NCBI RefSeq assembly: GCF_037893015.1
Contig: NC_133658.1
Location: 632,391,354-632,455,353 of the forward strand
Direction of reading: 5' to 3'
Source: Macrotis lagotis
Lineage: Eukaryota > Chordata > Mammalia > Peramelemorphia > Peramelidae
Length of the DNA: 64,000 bases
Shown: positions 31,771 to 46,300 of the stretch, one piece after another
Position numbering within the stretch: position 1 is the stretch's first letter
Layout: each line of letters opens with the position of its first letter
Notes under the pieces: model-generated
What the model saw: only the letters and a program-made list of their open reading frames with translations
Database searches by the model: none
What the model was told of the DNA's origin: nothing
Made by a program: the position numbers and the translations under genes

Positions 31771-34622
31771 GGAGATTTCTGGGGTGCAGGAAGATGGCAG
31801 TGTGAAGGTAACATGCTGCCAGAGCTCTTCCCTTCTAAAGATAAATGAAACTTCTGAAGTGACATTCAAGCTACAAGGTCCACCAAGAGAAGATCCAAGG
31901 AAGTTTTCAATGGTGGATATCTTGGAGGATCTTAAGTGAAAGTTTGTTTCTTTGGGGGGAAAGAGGAAGCAAAGTTCAGGAGGTGGGAGAGCAGGAAAGT
32001 CACAGTGCAGTCCAAGTCCCAAAAGTTTGACAACAGCAGAGGTCCTGGCAGCTAGATAGCTAAGCAGCAGAGAAGAATCTACACCAAAAAAAGTCTGAAC
32101 CCTGGAAACTTCAGGTTAAAAGACAGGACTGGGTTGGGAACAAACCACTGCTAAGTCAAAAACTGGAAACAAGGAGGAAATTTATTTCTGCAAAGGCAAG
32201 GTCTGGACTGGAATTCTGGATTGGATTAACATAGGCAATATCTTGGCCAACAATAAGTCATGGATTAGACCTCACCCTCCCTCAAAAAAAAGGTTTTTTT
32301 CTATACTCCCTATACCTCAAGAGGAGAGCTAAAACAAAGATGAGCAAAAAACTAAAGGAGAATTCACTATAGAAAACTACTTTGCAGATAAAGATGATAA
32401 TGCTATGTTGGAAGAAGAAATCAGTGAAAAATCACTCACAGGGGAAGTCTCAAAACAGTTTAAGAATTGGATTCAAATCCAAAAGCTCATAGAAGAGTTT
32501 ATAAAGATTTTGAAAACCAAAGAAGAGAGAAAGAAGAAAAATGGAAAAAAAGAAAAGAGTCATGCAGGAAAATTACGGAAAATTGACCAGAGAAAGCAAG
32601 ACCTTTAAAAAGGAAACACAAAAGGCAACTGAAGAAAATAAAACCTTAAAAATCAGAATTGAATAGAAACCTACAGGACTACAAGATTCCAAAAAAAAAA
32701 AATCAAAAGGCTGAAAAAGGCATAAAGTACCTTTTAGGATAAACAAATGACCTGGAAAATAGATCCAGGATAGATAATCAATGAATAATTGAACTACTAG
32801 AAAGTGAAGATAAAAAAGAACCTGGAAAAACATCATTTAGGAAATTATCAGGGGAAACTGTCCAAATCTGCTAGAGCAAGAAGACAATATAACCATTGAA
32901 AGAATATACAGAAGCCCTCCAGAAAGAGATTCCAGGATAAAAACTCCAAGGGCTATTATAGCCAAATTCAAAATCTCTCAAGTAGAGGTAAAAATACTGC
33001 AAATAGCAAAAAAGAAATAATTTAAATACAGAGGAAAGGCAATCAGTCTCACACAGGATCTATCAGTTTTAACACTGAAGGACAGGAGAATCTGAAATAG
33101 CATAAATTGGAGGGCCAAGGACCTGACTTACTCCTCTGCAAAATTCAGCAAATGCTGTTGGGAGAAAAGCTGGATGTTCAACAAGATACAGACTTCCAGC
33201 CAGAAAAGAACAGAGAATTCAATCACCAAACTCAAGAACTGCATAAAAGGTAAATGAAAAGGAAAGAAAAAACAAAACAAATGTTGGTCAAGACTATCAA
33301 ATTGTATAAAATCCTAAAAGGGAAGATATATAACACTTCTAATTCTTAAGAATTTTACTTCTCTTAGGATAATTGAAGGATCAGATGTAATGGAAGAGAT
33401 TTGTCTTAAAGGATATGAGTATACTTGGGTGTTGTCTCTCCATTGAAGCCTTCACTATGTTTGATGACTTGAAGAGATCCAAGATGACTTCACTAAGTTT
33501 GCCTTTGGTAAAAAGAAGGGGTGCTAATTTTAATTTTTTTTTTCTCAGAATCATTTGACCTACTTTAACTCTGCTGTGCTGACAAAGCTTAGTACCTACT
33601 CTGATGACTGCATCATAAGTTGGGTGGTCATGAGTCAATGTCTTCCCTAACTTACAATCATTTATAAAGTTCTCAGGTGAGATATGAGCATCCAAATATT
33701 TAGAACCCTTTAAGATTCTTGTAGATAATTACAGCAGACTTTGAATTAATCTTTCCTTGACTCAACAAGGGGTTAAGTAACCTGGATGGGAAGGGGCAAC
33801 TATAAAGTGTTAGAGAAAATAGGTCTGGTGGGAGGGGTAGGAAAAGTTAAGAAATGATCTGGCTTTGGATGGTACTTTGGTTCATGAGGAGGACTGTGTA
33901 TCCTTGGAGGATACTTGAAAAATGGGGTAAGGTAAAAAAGTGATTATAATTATAATTTGATGTATTTTGAGAAAATGCTGCTTATCAAATAATCAAACAA
34001 TCAATCTGTGATGATATTTTGATAACAATATGAGCTTCTCAAAGTTAAAGGTGAAAAGGAGTGAAATTTTTGGGAGGAGGAAGGAGAGGAGAGAGAAAAG
34101 AGAAAATATAAATAGAAAAAGACAGCATCAAGAGAAATACAGGACTGAACACTTTTATGAAACAAGAGTAGAATGGATTAAAAAAACCATAATCTGAAAA
34201 TATGTTGTTTACAGCATATCTGAAGAGTAATACACACACAGGTTAAAGGGAAAAGAATAGAGAAAAATATATTTTGCCTCAGCTGATCAAGAAATCAAGG
34301 GTAGTGATTCTGATCTCAGATAAAGTTAAAGCAAAAATAGATCTCATTAAAAAGAATAAGGAAAGAAATTACATCTTCTTAAACAGCACCATGGGTAATA
34401 AAGCTAGATCATTATTAAAAATGTATACACCTAGAGTTACAGCATTCAAATACCTAGAGGAAAAGTTGAGTGAATTACAAGGAGAGATAGACATAAAATG
34501 TTTATAATGGGGGACCTTAACCACCCTCTCTCAGAACCAGAAAAAATCTAAACACAAAATAGACAAGAAGGAATTTAAGGAGGTGCATGAAATCTTTAAA
34601 AAAAATTTGATATGAAAGTACA
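31771..34622 (+). mobile_element. L1 element F, 5' segment (5' UTR, ORF1, inter-ORF, ORF2 start)
   Basis: Begins with the 5' UTR at GGAGATTTCTGGGGTG. ORF1 would start at the ATG at 32340; its frame at 32405-32608 is lysine- and glutamate-rich (coiled-coil part), and later ORF1 sequence is broken by stops. The inter-ORF region runs from about 33260. ORF2 begins near 34130 with endonuclease pieces (34274-34507 shows a degraded ILISD-like start). It is cut at 34622 by a minus-strand L1 and resumes at 40426. Flank AGAAAACATAGAGCAT (about 31755-31770) is repeated in similar form at about 42550-42566, so both true ends are probably present. Confidence 0.9.
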
Positions 34623-37600
34623 CTGCAGAAAACTTTTTAAATTTTCTTTTTATTTATTTTTGTTTTTCATGCATTTGTACATGCATTTCTCCAAGTTACA
34701 AAATATCCCTACAACCTCCCTTCCCAACCCCCTCAGTCAGGTTGGCATTTTACATACATATTTTGTTAAACATATTTACAAATTAGGAATTAAGATTAAA
34801 GGAAAGAGATACAAAAAAGATGCTTTTTATAAAGTGTTCATCAAATTTGGTAGGGGTGTTTTTTTCTCTGTTTTGTTTTTGTTTTGTTTTTATTCCTCTA
34901 GTAGGGAATAATATACTCCATAATATAGTTGTACAAGCTCTTTGGACTATCAAGAGGAGTTGTGTCCATCAATGTTGTTTCTCTCATAATATTATTGATG
35001 TGTACATTGTTCTCTTGACTCTAATCCCTTCATGCAACATCACATCCCATAATTTATTCTATGCTTCTCTAGAGTTCAGCCATTTATGTTTTCTTATATA
35101 ACAATAATATTTCATAGTATTCATGTGCCATAACTTGTTTAGGCATTTCTCAATTGATAGGCAACCCCTCAATTTCCCATTATTTGCCACTACAAAAAGA
35201 GTTGTCATGAATATTTTGGAATTTTTTGCAATTTTTTACAATTTCTTCTGTATATAGTCCATGAGTTAGAATTGCTGGTTCAAAGGGTATGAACAGTTTA
35301 TTGCTCTTTGAGCATAACTCCATATTGCTCCCCAGAAAGGTGGGATCCATCCACCAGGAATGTGTCACTGTCCCAATCCTCACACAACCTCTCCAACATT
35401 GATCAGCTTTGCTTTTCCCAATCCAATAGGTGTGAGATGGTGCATCACTGTTGTTTTAATTTACATTTCTCTAATCAATTTCAATTTGGCATATTTTTTC
35501 ATGTGATTATTATGTAGCTTTAATTTCATTTGAAAACAGTCTGTTCATATTCGTTGACCATTTATCAATTCGGGAATGACTAGTGCTTTTATAAATTTGA
35601 TGCAATTCTCTATATAATTTAAAAATGAGACCTTTATCAGAACTCCTGGTTGTGAAGATTGTTTCCCAACTTTCTGCTTTTCTTCTAATTTTGGCACCAT
35701 TGATTTTATTAATACAATAACTTTTTTAATTTAATATAGTCACAAATCATAAAATTTACACTTTATAGTGTGCTCTAATTCTTATTCGATCATAAATTTA
35801 TTCCTTTTCCAAAGATTAGAGTATTTTTTCTACTAATTTATCTATGTTATAGCTCTTTATGTCTAAATCCTGTACCCATTTTGACCCTATTTGGATGTAA
35901 GGTATGAGATATGGATCCATGCCTAATTTTTGCCATACTATTTTTCAGTTTTCCCAACAATTTTTGTCTAAGAGTGAGTTCCTATCCCAGAGCCTGATGT
36001 CTTTAGGTTTGTCAAAGGGTAGATTGCTATAATTATATAATTAGGATTCATTGGGGAAATTGAGCTATAATTTTCTTTATCTATTTTGGTTCTTACTGGT
36101 TGAGGTATCAGCACCATGTTGGTATCATAAAAGGAGTTTGTTCAAACTTCTTTCTCTCCTATTTTTTAAAATAGTTAATATAGAATAGGAATTAATTGTT
36201 CCTTAAAGTTTGGTAGAATTTTCTTGTAAATCCATCTGGACCTGGAAACATTTACTTAGGGACTTTATGGATGGTTTCTTCAATTTCTTTTTCTGAAATG
36301 GGGTTATTTAAGTAATTTATTTACTCTTTTGTTAATCAAGGCAGTTTCTATTTTTGTAAATATAAATCCATTTCACTCAAGTTGTCCAATTTATTGGAAA
36401 ATAGTTTGACAAAGTAGTTTCAAATTATCTCTTTAATTTCCTCCTCATTAGTGGTTAGTTCACCCTTTTCATTTTTGATACTGGTAATTTGGCTATCTTC
36501 TTTCATTTTTAAAAATTAGATTAACCAGAGGTTTGTCTATTTTATTGGTTTTTTACATGAAACCAAATCTTAGTTTTATTTATGAGATAAATGGCTTCCT
36601 TGCCTTCTATTTTATTAATCTCTCCCTTGATTTTCAGAAATTCTAATTTGGTATTGAATTGGAGTTGTTTACTTTGCTCTTTTTCTAGCTTTTTTAGGTA
36701 TGTATGCAATTCATTGATTTCCTCTTTGGCTGCATCCCATAAATTTTACTATAATGTCTCATTATTATCATTTTCTTGGATATAATTATTGATTATTTGT
36801 TTTTGATCCACCCATTATTTAAGATAAAGTTATTTACTTTCCAATTAGTTCTTGATTTGTCATTCCCTGACCCTTTATAAGATGTAATTTTTATTGCATC
36901 ATGGACTGAGAGATGTGTATTTATTATGTCTGCCTTTCTGAACTAGATTTTAAGAATTTTATGCCACAGTATGTGGTCAATTTTGGTGAAGGTGCCATGT
37001 AGCACCAAGAAAAAGGTTTATTCTTTTATGTCCCCATTAAGTTTTCTCTGGAGGTCTATCATATCTAAGTTTTCTAAGATTTCATTAACATTCTTAACTT
37101 CATGTTTATTTTGTTCTTAGATTTCTCTAGTTCTGAGAGAGGGAGGTTGGGTTCTCCCATTATTAAAGATTTGTTGTCTATTTTTCCTTGTAATTCACTC
37201 AGCTTTTCCTCTAGGAATTTGGATGTTATAAAACTAGGTGCATACATGTTTAGTATTGATGTAACTTCATTACCAATGGTGCCTTTTAAGAAGATACAGT
37301 TTCCTTGCCCCTTTTTTAATAAGATTGATTTTTTTCTCTTATTTTGCCTGAGATTAGGATAGCTACACCAGAGATTTTGCTTTCATTGAGGCATACTATA
37401 TTTTGCTCTAACCTTTTATTTTGCCCTTTGCGTATCTCTTTGATCTAAATATGTTTCTTGTAAACAACATATTGTAAGATTCTGTTTTTTAATCCATTCT
37501 GCTATCCATTTCCTTTTTATGGAGCTGTTCATCCCATTCACATTTACAGTTAAGATTACTAATTCTGTATTTCCCTCCATGCTATCTTTATCCAATTATA

Positions 37601-38659
37601 TTTATCTCTTTCCTTTTCTCTTGTCCCTCCTCAACTAAATTTTACTACCTTTCCCCCTTTGACTATTCTTTTAGGAATTTCAACTTTCAGTATATTTTCA
37701 CTTATACCTTCCCTTCCCTTTTATCAGTCCCTTCTTCTCTTATCTTTCCCATTCCATTTCCCCCCTTCCCTGTAGATTGCTTGATTTTTAAACCCAAGTG
37801 ATTATGAATCTTATTCCCTCACTAGGCTAAATCTATTGAATAGAATTTACTCAGTATTTACAGTCTCTATCCATTCCCTCTAAAATTATAAATCTTTGTG
37901 CCTCTTCCCTTTGTGCTCTAATATTATTAATCAAATATCATCAAACAGTTTGATTATTTGATTCAGTTCCTTTTGTAATCAAAGTATCATCATAGATTGT
38001 TTACTTGATTGCTTGACTAGCAGCATTGAATCAAATTTCATCAAATTGTAATTAGAATCATTTTTTACCTTACTCCCTTTTCAAGTATCTTTCAAGTACA
38101 CACAATCCTCTCATGAGCCAAAGTATCATCAAAAGTTATTTCATTTTTTTAACTATTTCCCCTCCCCAGATCTATTTTCTTTCACATTTTACCCTCCCTC
38201 CCCACCCTAGGTAATAAACACCTTGTTAAGTGAAACACCAGCTGATGATCTAATTAACTGTAAGAATCTTGAAAATCTTCAAGTACTGGGAGGCTCTGAA
38301 GGTGTCACTAAGGACTTTACAAATGATTGTAAGTATCAGAGACATTGTCTCAGGTCCTCCTAGTTTATGATGCCCTCATTAGACAAAATGCTTAGCACCT
38401 TGTGATTGAATCATAGTATAGTGAGACACAAATAGAAGTTAACACTCTTGCTTTTTTTTTTCAGGACTTTTTTTCTCAGATATAGTGATGTGATACTTGA
38501 CCACTTCAAATGAGAGAAAAGACCCAATTATACTGCTGTCTTTCAGGTTCATTCTCTTCAATTGCACTTTACCCTCTAATTTTCCATTAGAGAAGTGAAG
38601 TTCTAAAAAATTAGAATTGTTATATCTTCACTTATAAGGACCAAAATTTGTTTAAAGCA

Positions 38660-39815
38660 ATTTTGTTTTTTCAGTCCCCTTAATGTAACTCTTCAGTACT
38701 ATATTTGGGAATTGAATTCTCTGTTCAGTTCTTGTCTTTGTGTCAGGAAGTTCTGGAACTACTGTATTTCATTCAACATTCATCTTTTTCCCTTATAGTG
38801 TATGCTGAATGTTCCAGAGTAGTAATTTCTGACTTGTAATCCCAGGTCCTTAGCTCCCTGAAATATGTTATTCCAGTTCTTCAGATCCTTCAATGCTAAG
38901 GTTGATAAGTCCTGTATTAGTCTGATTGCATTCCCTTTGGATGTGAATTGGGTTTTTTTTTTTTTTGCTATTTACAATATTCTCTTTTTTATCTGAGGTT
39001 TCTGTAATTTGGCTATTACAACCCTTTGAATTTTTATCCTGGGGTCTCTTTCTGGAGAGGTTCTTGGATTCTTTCAATTGTTATGTTGTTACCTTGTTCT
39101 AGTAGGTTGGGGTAATTTTCCCTTACAATTTTCTGCATAATATTTTCTAGGTTCTTCCATTGGTCCAGGCTTTCTAGTAGTCCAATGATTCATAGATTGT
39201 CTTTCCTGGATCTGTTTTTCAGGTCATTCATTTTCCCCAGAAGGTACTTTACAGGGGCAGCTAGGTGGCACAGTGGATAGAGCACCACCCCTGGAGTCAG
39301 GAGTACCTGGGTTCAAATCTGGTCTCAGACACTTAATTACCTAGCTGTGTGGCCACTTAACTCCATTTGCCTTGCAAAAAAAAAAGAAGGTACTTTCCAT
39401 TTTCTTCAGTTTTTTCAGCCTTTTTATATTGTTTTATGGAATCTTGGAATCTTGTAGTTTCATTAGTTTCTAACTGTTCAATCCTAATTTTTAGGATTTT
39501 ATTTTCTTCAATTATCTTCTGCGTTTCCTTTTCTAGTTTTCATGGAGTTGATTTCTTTGGTCAATATATCACAATTTTCCTGCCTGAATTTTCTTTCTTT
39601 TTTTTCCATTTTTCTTCTTCCTCTCTTCTTTGTTTTTGAAATTCTTTTTAAAGCTTTTTGGTGAGGTTTTGTATTTGAGTCCAATTTGTAGACTATTTTG
39701 ATACTTCTACCATGTGTAATTTTTTGTTGCTTTCTTCTTCAGACATAGCATTGCTTTCATCTTTATCTGTGAAGTATTTTTCTATAGTAAGGGCTCTTTT
39801 AGCTTTTTTGCTCAT
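38660..39815 (-). pseudogene. L1 M ORF1, broken, with SINE insertion
   Basis: ORF1 encodes the L1 RNA-binding chaperone (coiled coil, RRM, C-terminal domain). The ATG at 39815 opens MSKKAKRALTIEKYFTDKD, close to L1 F at 32340. A stop follows within about 45 codons, a SINE interrupts it at 39251-39384, and the RRM-like part at 38868-39077 includes RKRPQDKN. Not functional. Confidence 0.75.
39251..39384 (+). mobile_element. WSINE1-like SINE inside L1 M
   Basis: Plus orientation, missing a few bases before CCACTTAACTCC. Perfect 12-bp duplication AGAAGGTACTTT at 39239-39250 and 39385-39396. Confidence 0.95.
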
Positions 39816-40425
39816 TTTTGTTTTTGTAGTTCTGCTCCTGGGGTATATGCAGTACAGATCCAAGCTTTTATTTTGCTGGGGCTTGGGTTATTGATCTCTG
39901 TCTTGTTGTTAACCAAGATGTTACCTATGCAGTCTAGGCCTTTCCTTTGCAGTGTTTTGTTTACTCCTTTTTGTCCAGGTTCTGACTTAACAGAGCATTG
40001 TTCCCAACCCAGTCCACTCTTTTATTCCAGTGCTCTCACTTTTCAGACTTTGTTTGGGGTTGGGGTTCTCCCTGCTGGCTTGCTTTCTAGGTATGGGGAC
40101 CTCTGTTATTATAAAGCTATTGGGACCTGGATTGCACTGTGGCTAAACGTCTCCTTCTGGCTTTCCCCAGTCTCTCAATTCCTGGACTTTAAATTCTCTT
40201 TTCCCCTAAAGAGACAGACCTTCACAGAAGGTCCTCCAAGATGTCTATAATTAAAAACTTCTTTGAATCTTCTCTTTTTCTTAGTGGGATCTGTAGCATG
40301 AATTTCCGAACAGAGGCTTCATTTATTTTTGGTAGGGAAAGGCTCAAGGAGCAGGTAAACTTTGTGCCACAATCTTGGCTCTACCCCAGAAGTCCTGCCA
40401 GTCAATTCTTCTCTGCAGAAAACTT

Positions 40426-42549
40426 AATGGGGAGAGAAAAGAATATAACTTTTTTCCAGTAATACATCACTTATACCAAAATTGACCATGTACTAGGTCA
40501 CAAAAGCTTTATAATTAAAAGCAGAAAGGCAGAAATAATAAATACACACTTCTCAGACCATGATGCTATAAAATTACATGTAATAAAGTGCCAGGGAAAG
40601 ACAAACCAAGTAATAATTGGAAATTGAATACCTTTATTTTAAATAATGGGTGAATCGACAGCCAATAATAGAAAGTCAGTAATTATATTCAAGAAAATGA
40701 TAATAATGAGACTTCATACCAAAATTTCGGCAAGGCAGCAAAGGCAGTTTTGAGAGTAAACTTTATATCTCTAAATGCCTATATCAATAAAATAGAGATA
40801 GAGGAGATCAATGAATTGAGTATGCAACTAAAAAAGCTGGAAAAGGAATAAATTAAAGTTCCCTAATTAAATACCAAATTAGAAATTCTGAAAATCAAGG
40901 GACAGATTAAAAAGATTGAAAGCAAAAAAAATTGATCTTATAAATAAAACTAAGAGTTTGTTTTATGAAAAGCCCATAAAATAGACCAAACTTTGGTTAA
41001 TCTGCTTAAAAATGAAAGAAATTTATCAAATTACCAGTTTCGAAAACAAAAAAGGGTGAATTAACCAAAAATGAGGAAGAAATTAAAGAGATAATTTTTA
41101 GCTACTTTCCTGAACTATATGCCAATGAATTTGATAATTTGAATGAAATAGATGAATATTTAAAAAATACAAACTGCTCATATTAACAGAAAAGGAAAGA
41201 AAATACTTAATCCTATTTCAGAAAAATACATTAAACAAATCATTAACAAATTCCTTAAGAAAAAGTTTCCAGGTCCAGATGGATTTATAAGTGAATTCTA
41301 CCCAATATTTAAGGAACAATTAATTCCTACTCTCCTATTTTAAAAAATACGATATTTTCTGACAAATTCCTTTTCTGACAAATGATGCCTAAACCAGGAA
41401 GAATCAAAAGAGATAAAGAAAATTATAGCACAATCTCCCTAATGAATATTAATACAAAAATCTTAAATAAAATTTTAGCAATGAGCCTACTGTCTATTGC
41501 TAGGATAATATATCATGATTAGGTAGGATTTATACCCCATAGGCAGGGATGGTTCAAAATTATGAAAATACTCAATATAATTGGACATATCAATAGCAAA
41601 ACCAACAGAAATCATATGATTACCTCAATACCTGCTGAAAAAGCATTTGCTAAAATACAACAACCTTCTAAAACCATCAACAAGTAGTATATGTCATAGG
41701 GATAAACTCAGAGCATTTCCAATAAAATCAGAGATAAAACAAGAATGCCCATTCTTACCATCACTCTTCAATATAGTTTTATAAATGCTAGCTATTGGAA
41801 TTAGAGAAGAAAAAGAAATTGAAAGAATAAGAATTGGCAATAAGGAAGTAAAGCTTTCACTCTTTGCAGATGATATGATGGTATACTTAAAGAACAGGAG
41901 AAAATCATTTAAAAAAAACTTCTTGAAACACTCAAAAATTCACAAAAGTAGCAGGATATAAAATAAACCCACATAAATCATCAGCATTTTTATATATAAA
42001 CAACAATACCCAAGAGCAAGAGATAGAAAGAGAAAGTCCATTTAAAGGAACTAAAGACAACATTAAATACTTGAGGGGACAAATTGATGATCAAACAAAA
42101 ACTAAAGTTCATCATAAACTACAAAATGAATGGTTTTGTCTATATTAAACAACAGTGTGTGATGATCAATTCTGCTTCTCTCAGCAGTTCAGAGAGCTAA
42201 GACAACCCTATTAGATGACTATGGATAATGCTATCCCCATCCAGAGGAAGAAAAACAAAACAAAACTAATCAAAAATCCTTCAGAATCTGAGCAACACAA
42301 CGTTCACTTTAAAAAAAATCTCATGTATTTTTTTTTCCTTAATCCCAATCACTCACATCAAAAATGGTTAACCTGTAAATTTAACACAAATGTGTGAGTA
42401 TATTATTAACCTGTTTGCTGTTAAGGGGAGAGGGGCTGGAAGGGAGGGTGGAAGGAAATTTTATAACTTAGAAATATGCACAAGCAAATGGATAAATGTT
42501 AAAAAAACTTTCATAACATATTTTTGGAAAAATAAAACATCAGTAAAAA
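40426..42549 (+). mobile_element. L1 element F, 3' segment (ORF2 remainder and 3' UTR)
   Basis: Resumes in the endonuclease: TTGACCATGTACTAGGTCAC and TCAGACCATGATGC encode the DHVLGH and SDHD stretches. It runs through the linker and RT (CTTTGCAGATGATATGATGG at about 41863 keeps FADD). Near 42075-42085 the text jumps from RT to the ORF2 end/3' UTR, so the post-RT region is deleted. It ends in an A-rich tail near 42550. Confidence 0.9.
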
Positions 42550-42566
42550 AAAGAAAACTGAGAGCA

Positions 42567-43384
42567 TTTATAAAACCCATTTATACCTATAAATTAAATG
42601 AAGTGGTTGCTGATACTGAAAGTTAAAAATATAAATGTACACCTTTGTGTAATCTTAATTTATTATCACTATGTTATTTGGAATCTTGAGGATATATTTC
42701 AATATACCCTTTCATCAAAAAGAGATCAAAATCATAACTACATTTCCTCTTTACAAATGTTTCATACTTTTGTTGAATTATTTGAGTTATTTATATATAT
42801 TTTTAGCTTTCAGTAATAACCTGAATTGAATTAAATTTTGGCAGTCTAAAAGAAAGCATATAGAATATAACTAGGAATGTACCATGAGTTTTGTTTTTGG
42901 TTTTTTTCCTACATTGTAGTAAGTATAAAAGTCTTATTCTATAAATTCGGTGTTATGTTTGTAAACAAATGACATGATCATAACCAAATAACTTATTAAA
43001 AATATTATAAATTACTAGAATAGTGTTACTGAATTCACTATAATAAAAATAAACTTTGAAGTTAAAAAAGGAAAGAAAATTCTATAATATGTTTAATTAC
43101 CTCGAGCCTCTCCTTGAAACAAAGACCAAACTTTTAAAATATTATTTTTCAATAATACTATATAATTACTTTGAAACACCATGTAATATCTGAATTACTA
43201 TGTCTTCATTTTTCTTAACTATAAAATAAGACAGGGGTGAGGAGAGAGGTACAGAGACTAGATATCTTTTGAAATTCCTTTGTGTTCTAGATTTATAATC
43301 TTTAATTTATAAAGTTGAGGGTTACCCAAAGATCAAAACAGAGGTGCATGGAAGTTGTAGTAGGTTTTGATTATTTGAAAAGTG
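42567..43384. other. No assignable feature
   Basis: AT-rich; frames at 42390-42816 overlap an L1 3' UTR end and unique sequence and carry no domain. Confidence 0.45.
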
Positions 43385-46300
43385 AAGCCAAGAAAGTAGG
43401 ATAAAGACAGGGACTCTCACCAGCTCTTCCCCTAATCTCTTAAAATAACTTTAAATAATCACTCTAAATAAATTCTAGAGTGGGGGCAGCTAGGTGGCTC
43501 AGTGGATAGAGCACTGGCCTTGGGGTCAGGAGTACCTGAGTTCAAATCCTACCTCAGACACTTAATAATTACCTAGCTATGTGGCCTTGGGCAAGCCACT
43601 TAACCCCATTACCTTGAAAAAATCTAAAAAAAAAAAACAAAATAAAATAAATAAATTCTAGAGTGGCAGAATCCACAGAGGGATGGACCGAAACACTTTT
43701 TCCAGTCTAAGACAACTTGAAAAATTAGCAAGAAAGATCCATTGCACCAGGGTAAGAGAGTAACACAGTCCAGCACAGCCCATATCAGTTCAGACCAGCT
43801 CCTGAAAATCAAGGAGCTGGCTGAAGGGGCAATTGAATCAGTGACAACAGTACCAGTTTCCAGACCTCTAAGCCCACAGACATCAAAGACTACTTAGGAG
43901 GTCAGTTCAGTCACACCTAGCTGAGAATGGAGCACTGCCCAGTTCAGATGATTGTACTCACACCTGGCCCCAGCAAACCAGGTGCAGGCTTTGGGAGTCA
44001 CAGAATTAGCAGCAACACCTGCTCCTGTTTCCAAAATTCTCAGCCCATAGATTGTAAGGGAGTCAAACAACTGGTCAGAAAGACATTACAGAGGACTCTT
44101 TACTATCACTGAGGCTTCTCATTTTTTTTTTGCTTTGACCATTCTGGATTTGAGTGACAGTTTCAGGGAAAAGTGGCACACAGGGGCTTGGGGCCACATG
44201 GGAGAGGGAACCTTCCTCACAGTTCCAGGGCAGAAAAGGTCACTCATCAGAGCACAGGTGATGAGAGTAGTAAATACCTCTCCTTAGATCATATCATGTT
44301 GGAAGAATTGAAAATTTATAAGTTCCTAGAAGTATTTCTGAAAACTATCAAAAAATCCCCAAAAAGATTGGGATACTACACCATCCACCCTAGAAACAGA
44401 GTCCTATGTAAACAAATTGTTAAAATCAAGTAATAAACTGGAAAAATGGGCAAAAAAAGAACAAAATCTGATCATAGAATGTTTCTATGGTGACAAAGGA
44501 ATTCAACACACTCAGAAGAAAACTAAGTCAAAGCCACATCCAAAGACTCCAAGAAAATGATAAATTGGTCTCAGGCCATGGAAGGGCTCAAAAAGAATTT
44601 CAAAAATCAAATAAGGAGAGATATGAAGAAAAAATGGAAACAGAAATGAGAGTGATGTAAAAAATAATGAAAAGTGGGTCAGCAGCATTGTAAAAGAGAC
44701 AAAAAAATTATTGAAGAAAATGATACCTTAAAAACCAGATAAGGACAAATGATAAAAGAGTTGCAAAAAAAAGACAATTAGTAGAAAAATGTCTTAAAAT
44801 AAGCAGAATACCAAATAGAAAATGAGTCACAAGATTCACTAAAGAAAAAGAATCTTTAAAAAGTAGATGACAAGATGGAAAAGAAAGTAAGAAAGCTCAC
44901 TGAAGAAAGCAATTCTTCAAAAATGAGATTTGAGCAAATGGAAGCTAAGGACTTTATGAGACCTCAACAAAAATAGAAGACAGTAAAATATCTCCTGGGG
45001 AAAAAAACAACTGCACTAGAAGATAGACCCAAGAGAAGAGAAAATATTAAAAATTATTTGAGATCTGAAAGATATGTTTTTAAAAAAGAGCCTAAGTCAT
45101 CATTTTTAAAGAAATTATCTAGAAAAATTTCTTTGATATTCTAGAATTGTAGAGTACAATAGTAATCAAAAGATTACACTTCCTGAATGAGATCCCAAAA
45201 GGAAAACTGCAAGCAATATTACAGTCAAATTCCAGAACTCCTAGACCAAAAAGAAAATATTGCAAATAGCCAGAAGGAAACAATTCAAGTATGTTGGACT
45301 CACTGTCAGAATGATTCAAGATTTAGCAGCTTCTAAATTAAAGGATTGTAGGCATTAGAATATGATATTCCAGAAGGCAAAAAAAAACATGGATTACAAT
45401 CAAGAGTCAACTACTCAGCAAAACTGAGCATATTCTTTTGGAGGGAAAAGATTGACACTTAGTGAAATAGGAGACTATAAAACATTCTTGCTGTAAAATC
45501 CAGGGCTAAAACATAAAATTTGTTAGGCAGCTATTGAATTCAAATTAAGTATAAAATGTAAATAACATAAAGGTGTTAATAATGTTTAACTCTTTATTTT
45601 CCTACATGGGAATAATTTGATAATTCATGAACTTTTTCATTATTAGGACAGTTAGAATGAATCTATATAGACAGAGGACATAGTGTGAGTTGAATATGAA
45701 AGGATGATATCTTTAAAATTAAAATTAGGGATAAGCAAGGAATGTACTGGGAGAAAGGGAAAGAAAAGATAGAATAGGGTAAATTATCTCACTTAATAAA
45801 GGGAATAAAAGAGCTTTAACAGTAGAAAGAGGCAGAAGTTGAGGAATGAGTGACCCTTACTGTCATCAGAATTGGCTCAAAGAGGGGAGAGCATAAATTT
45901 AGGGTATAAAAATCTTTCTTATCATACAAGAACAGAGTTAGGTGAAGGGGTTAGGAGAAAATGGGAAGATGATGGAAGGGAGAGAAGATGGTGGAGGGTA
46001 GTTAGAAGTAAAAAACTTTTGAGGAGGTGATAGGGTAAAAGGAGAGAGAGAAAATAGAATAAATAGGGGTATGGAAATACGATGGAGGGAAATACAGTTA
46101 GCAATGATAACTATAGGAAAAAAATTGAAGGAAATTTCTCTGATAAAAGTCTCATTTCTCAAACATATAGAGAACTGAATCAAATTTATAAAAATAATAG
46201 CCATTTCTCAATTGTTAAATGATTAAAAGTTATGGGCAGATTATCAATGCTATCTATAGCCTTATTAGAAAAATATTTAATTCACCATTGAATTGGGAAA

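Larger units (their letters stand above)
34636..40412 (-). mobile_element. Nearly full-span L1 element M inserted in L1 F
   Basis: Minus-strand L1 of about 5.8 kb. In element order: 5' UTR about 40398-39816, ORF1 from the ATG at 39815 to about 38660, inter-ORF region to about 37575, ORF2 endonuclease from about 37575, and 3' UTR ending near 34636. A 13-bp duplication CTGCAGAAAACTT (34623-34635 and 40413-40425) marks the insertion. ORF1 has an early stop. ORF2 lacks much of the RT palm: near 36045 the text jumps from the ENY-SI motif region to the post-RT region, so it is internally deleted by roughly 1 kb. Confidence 0.9.
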
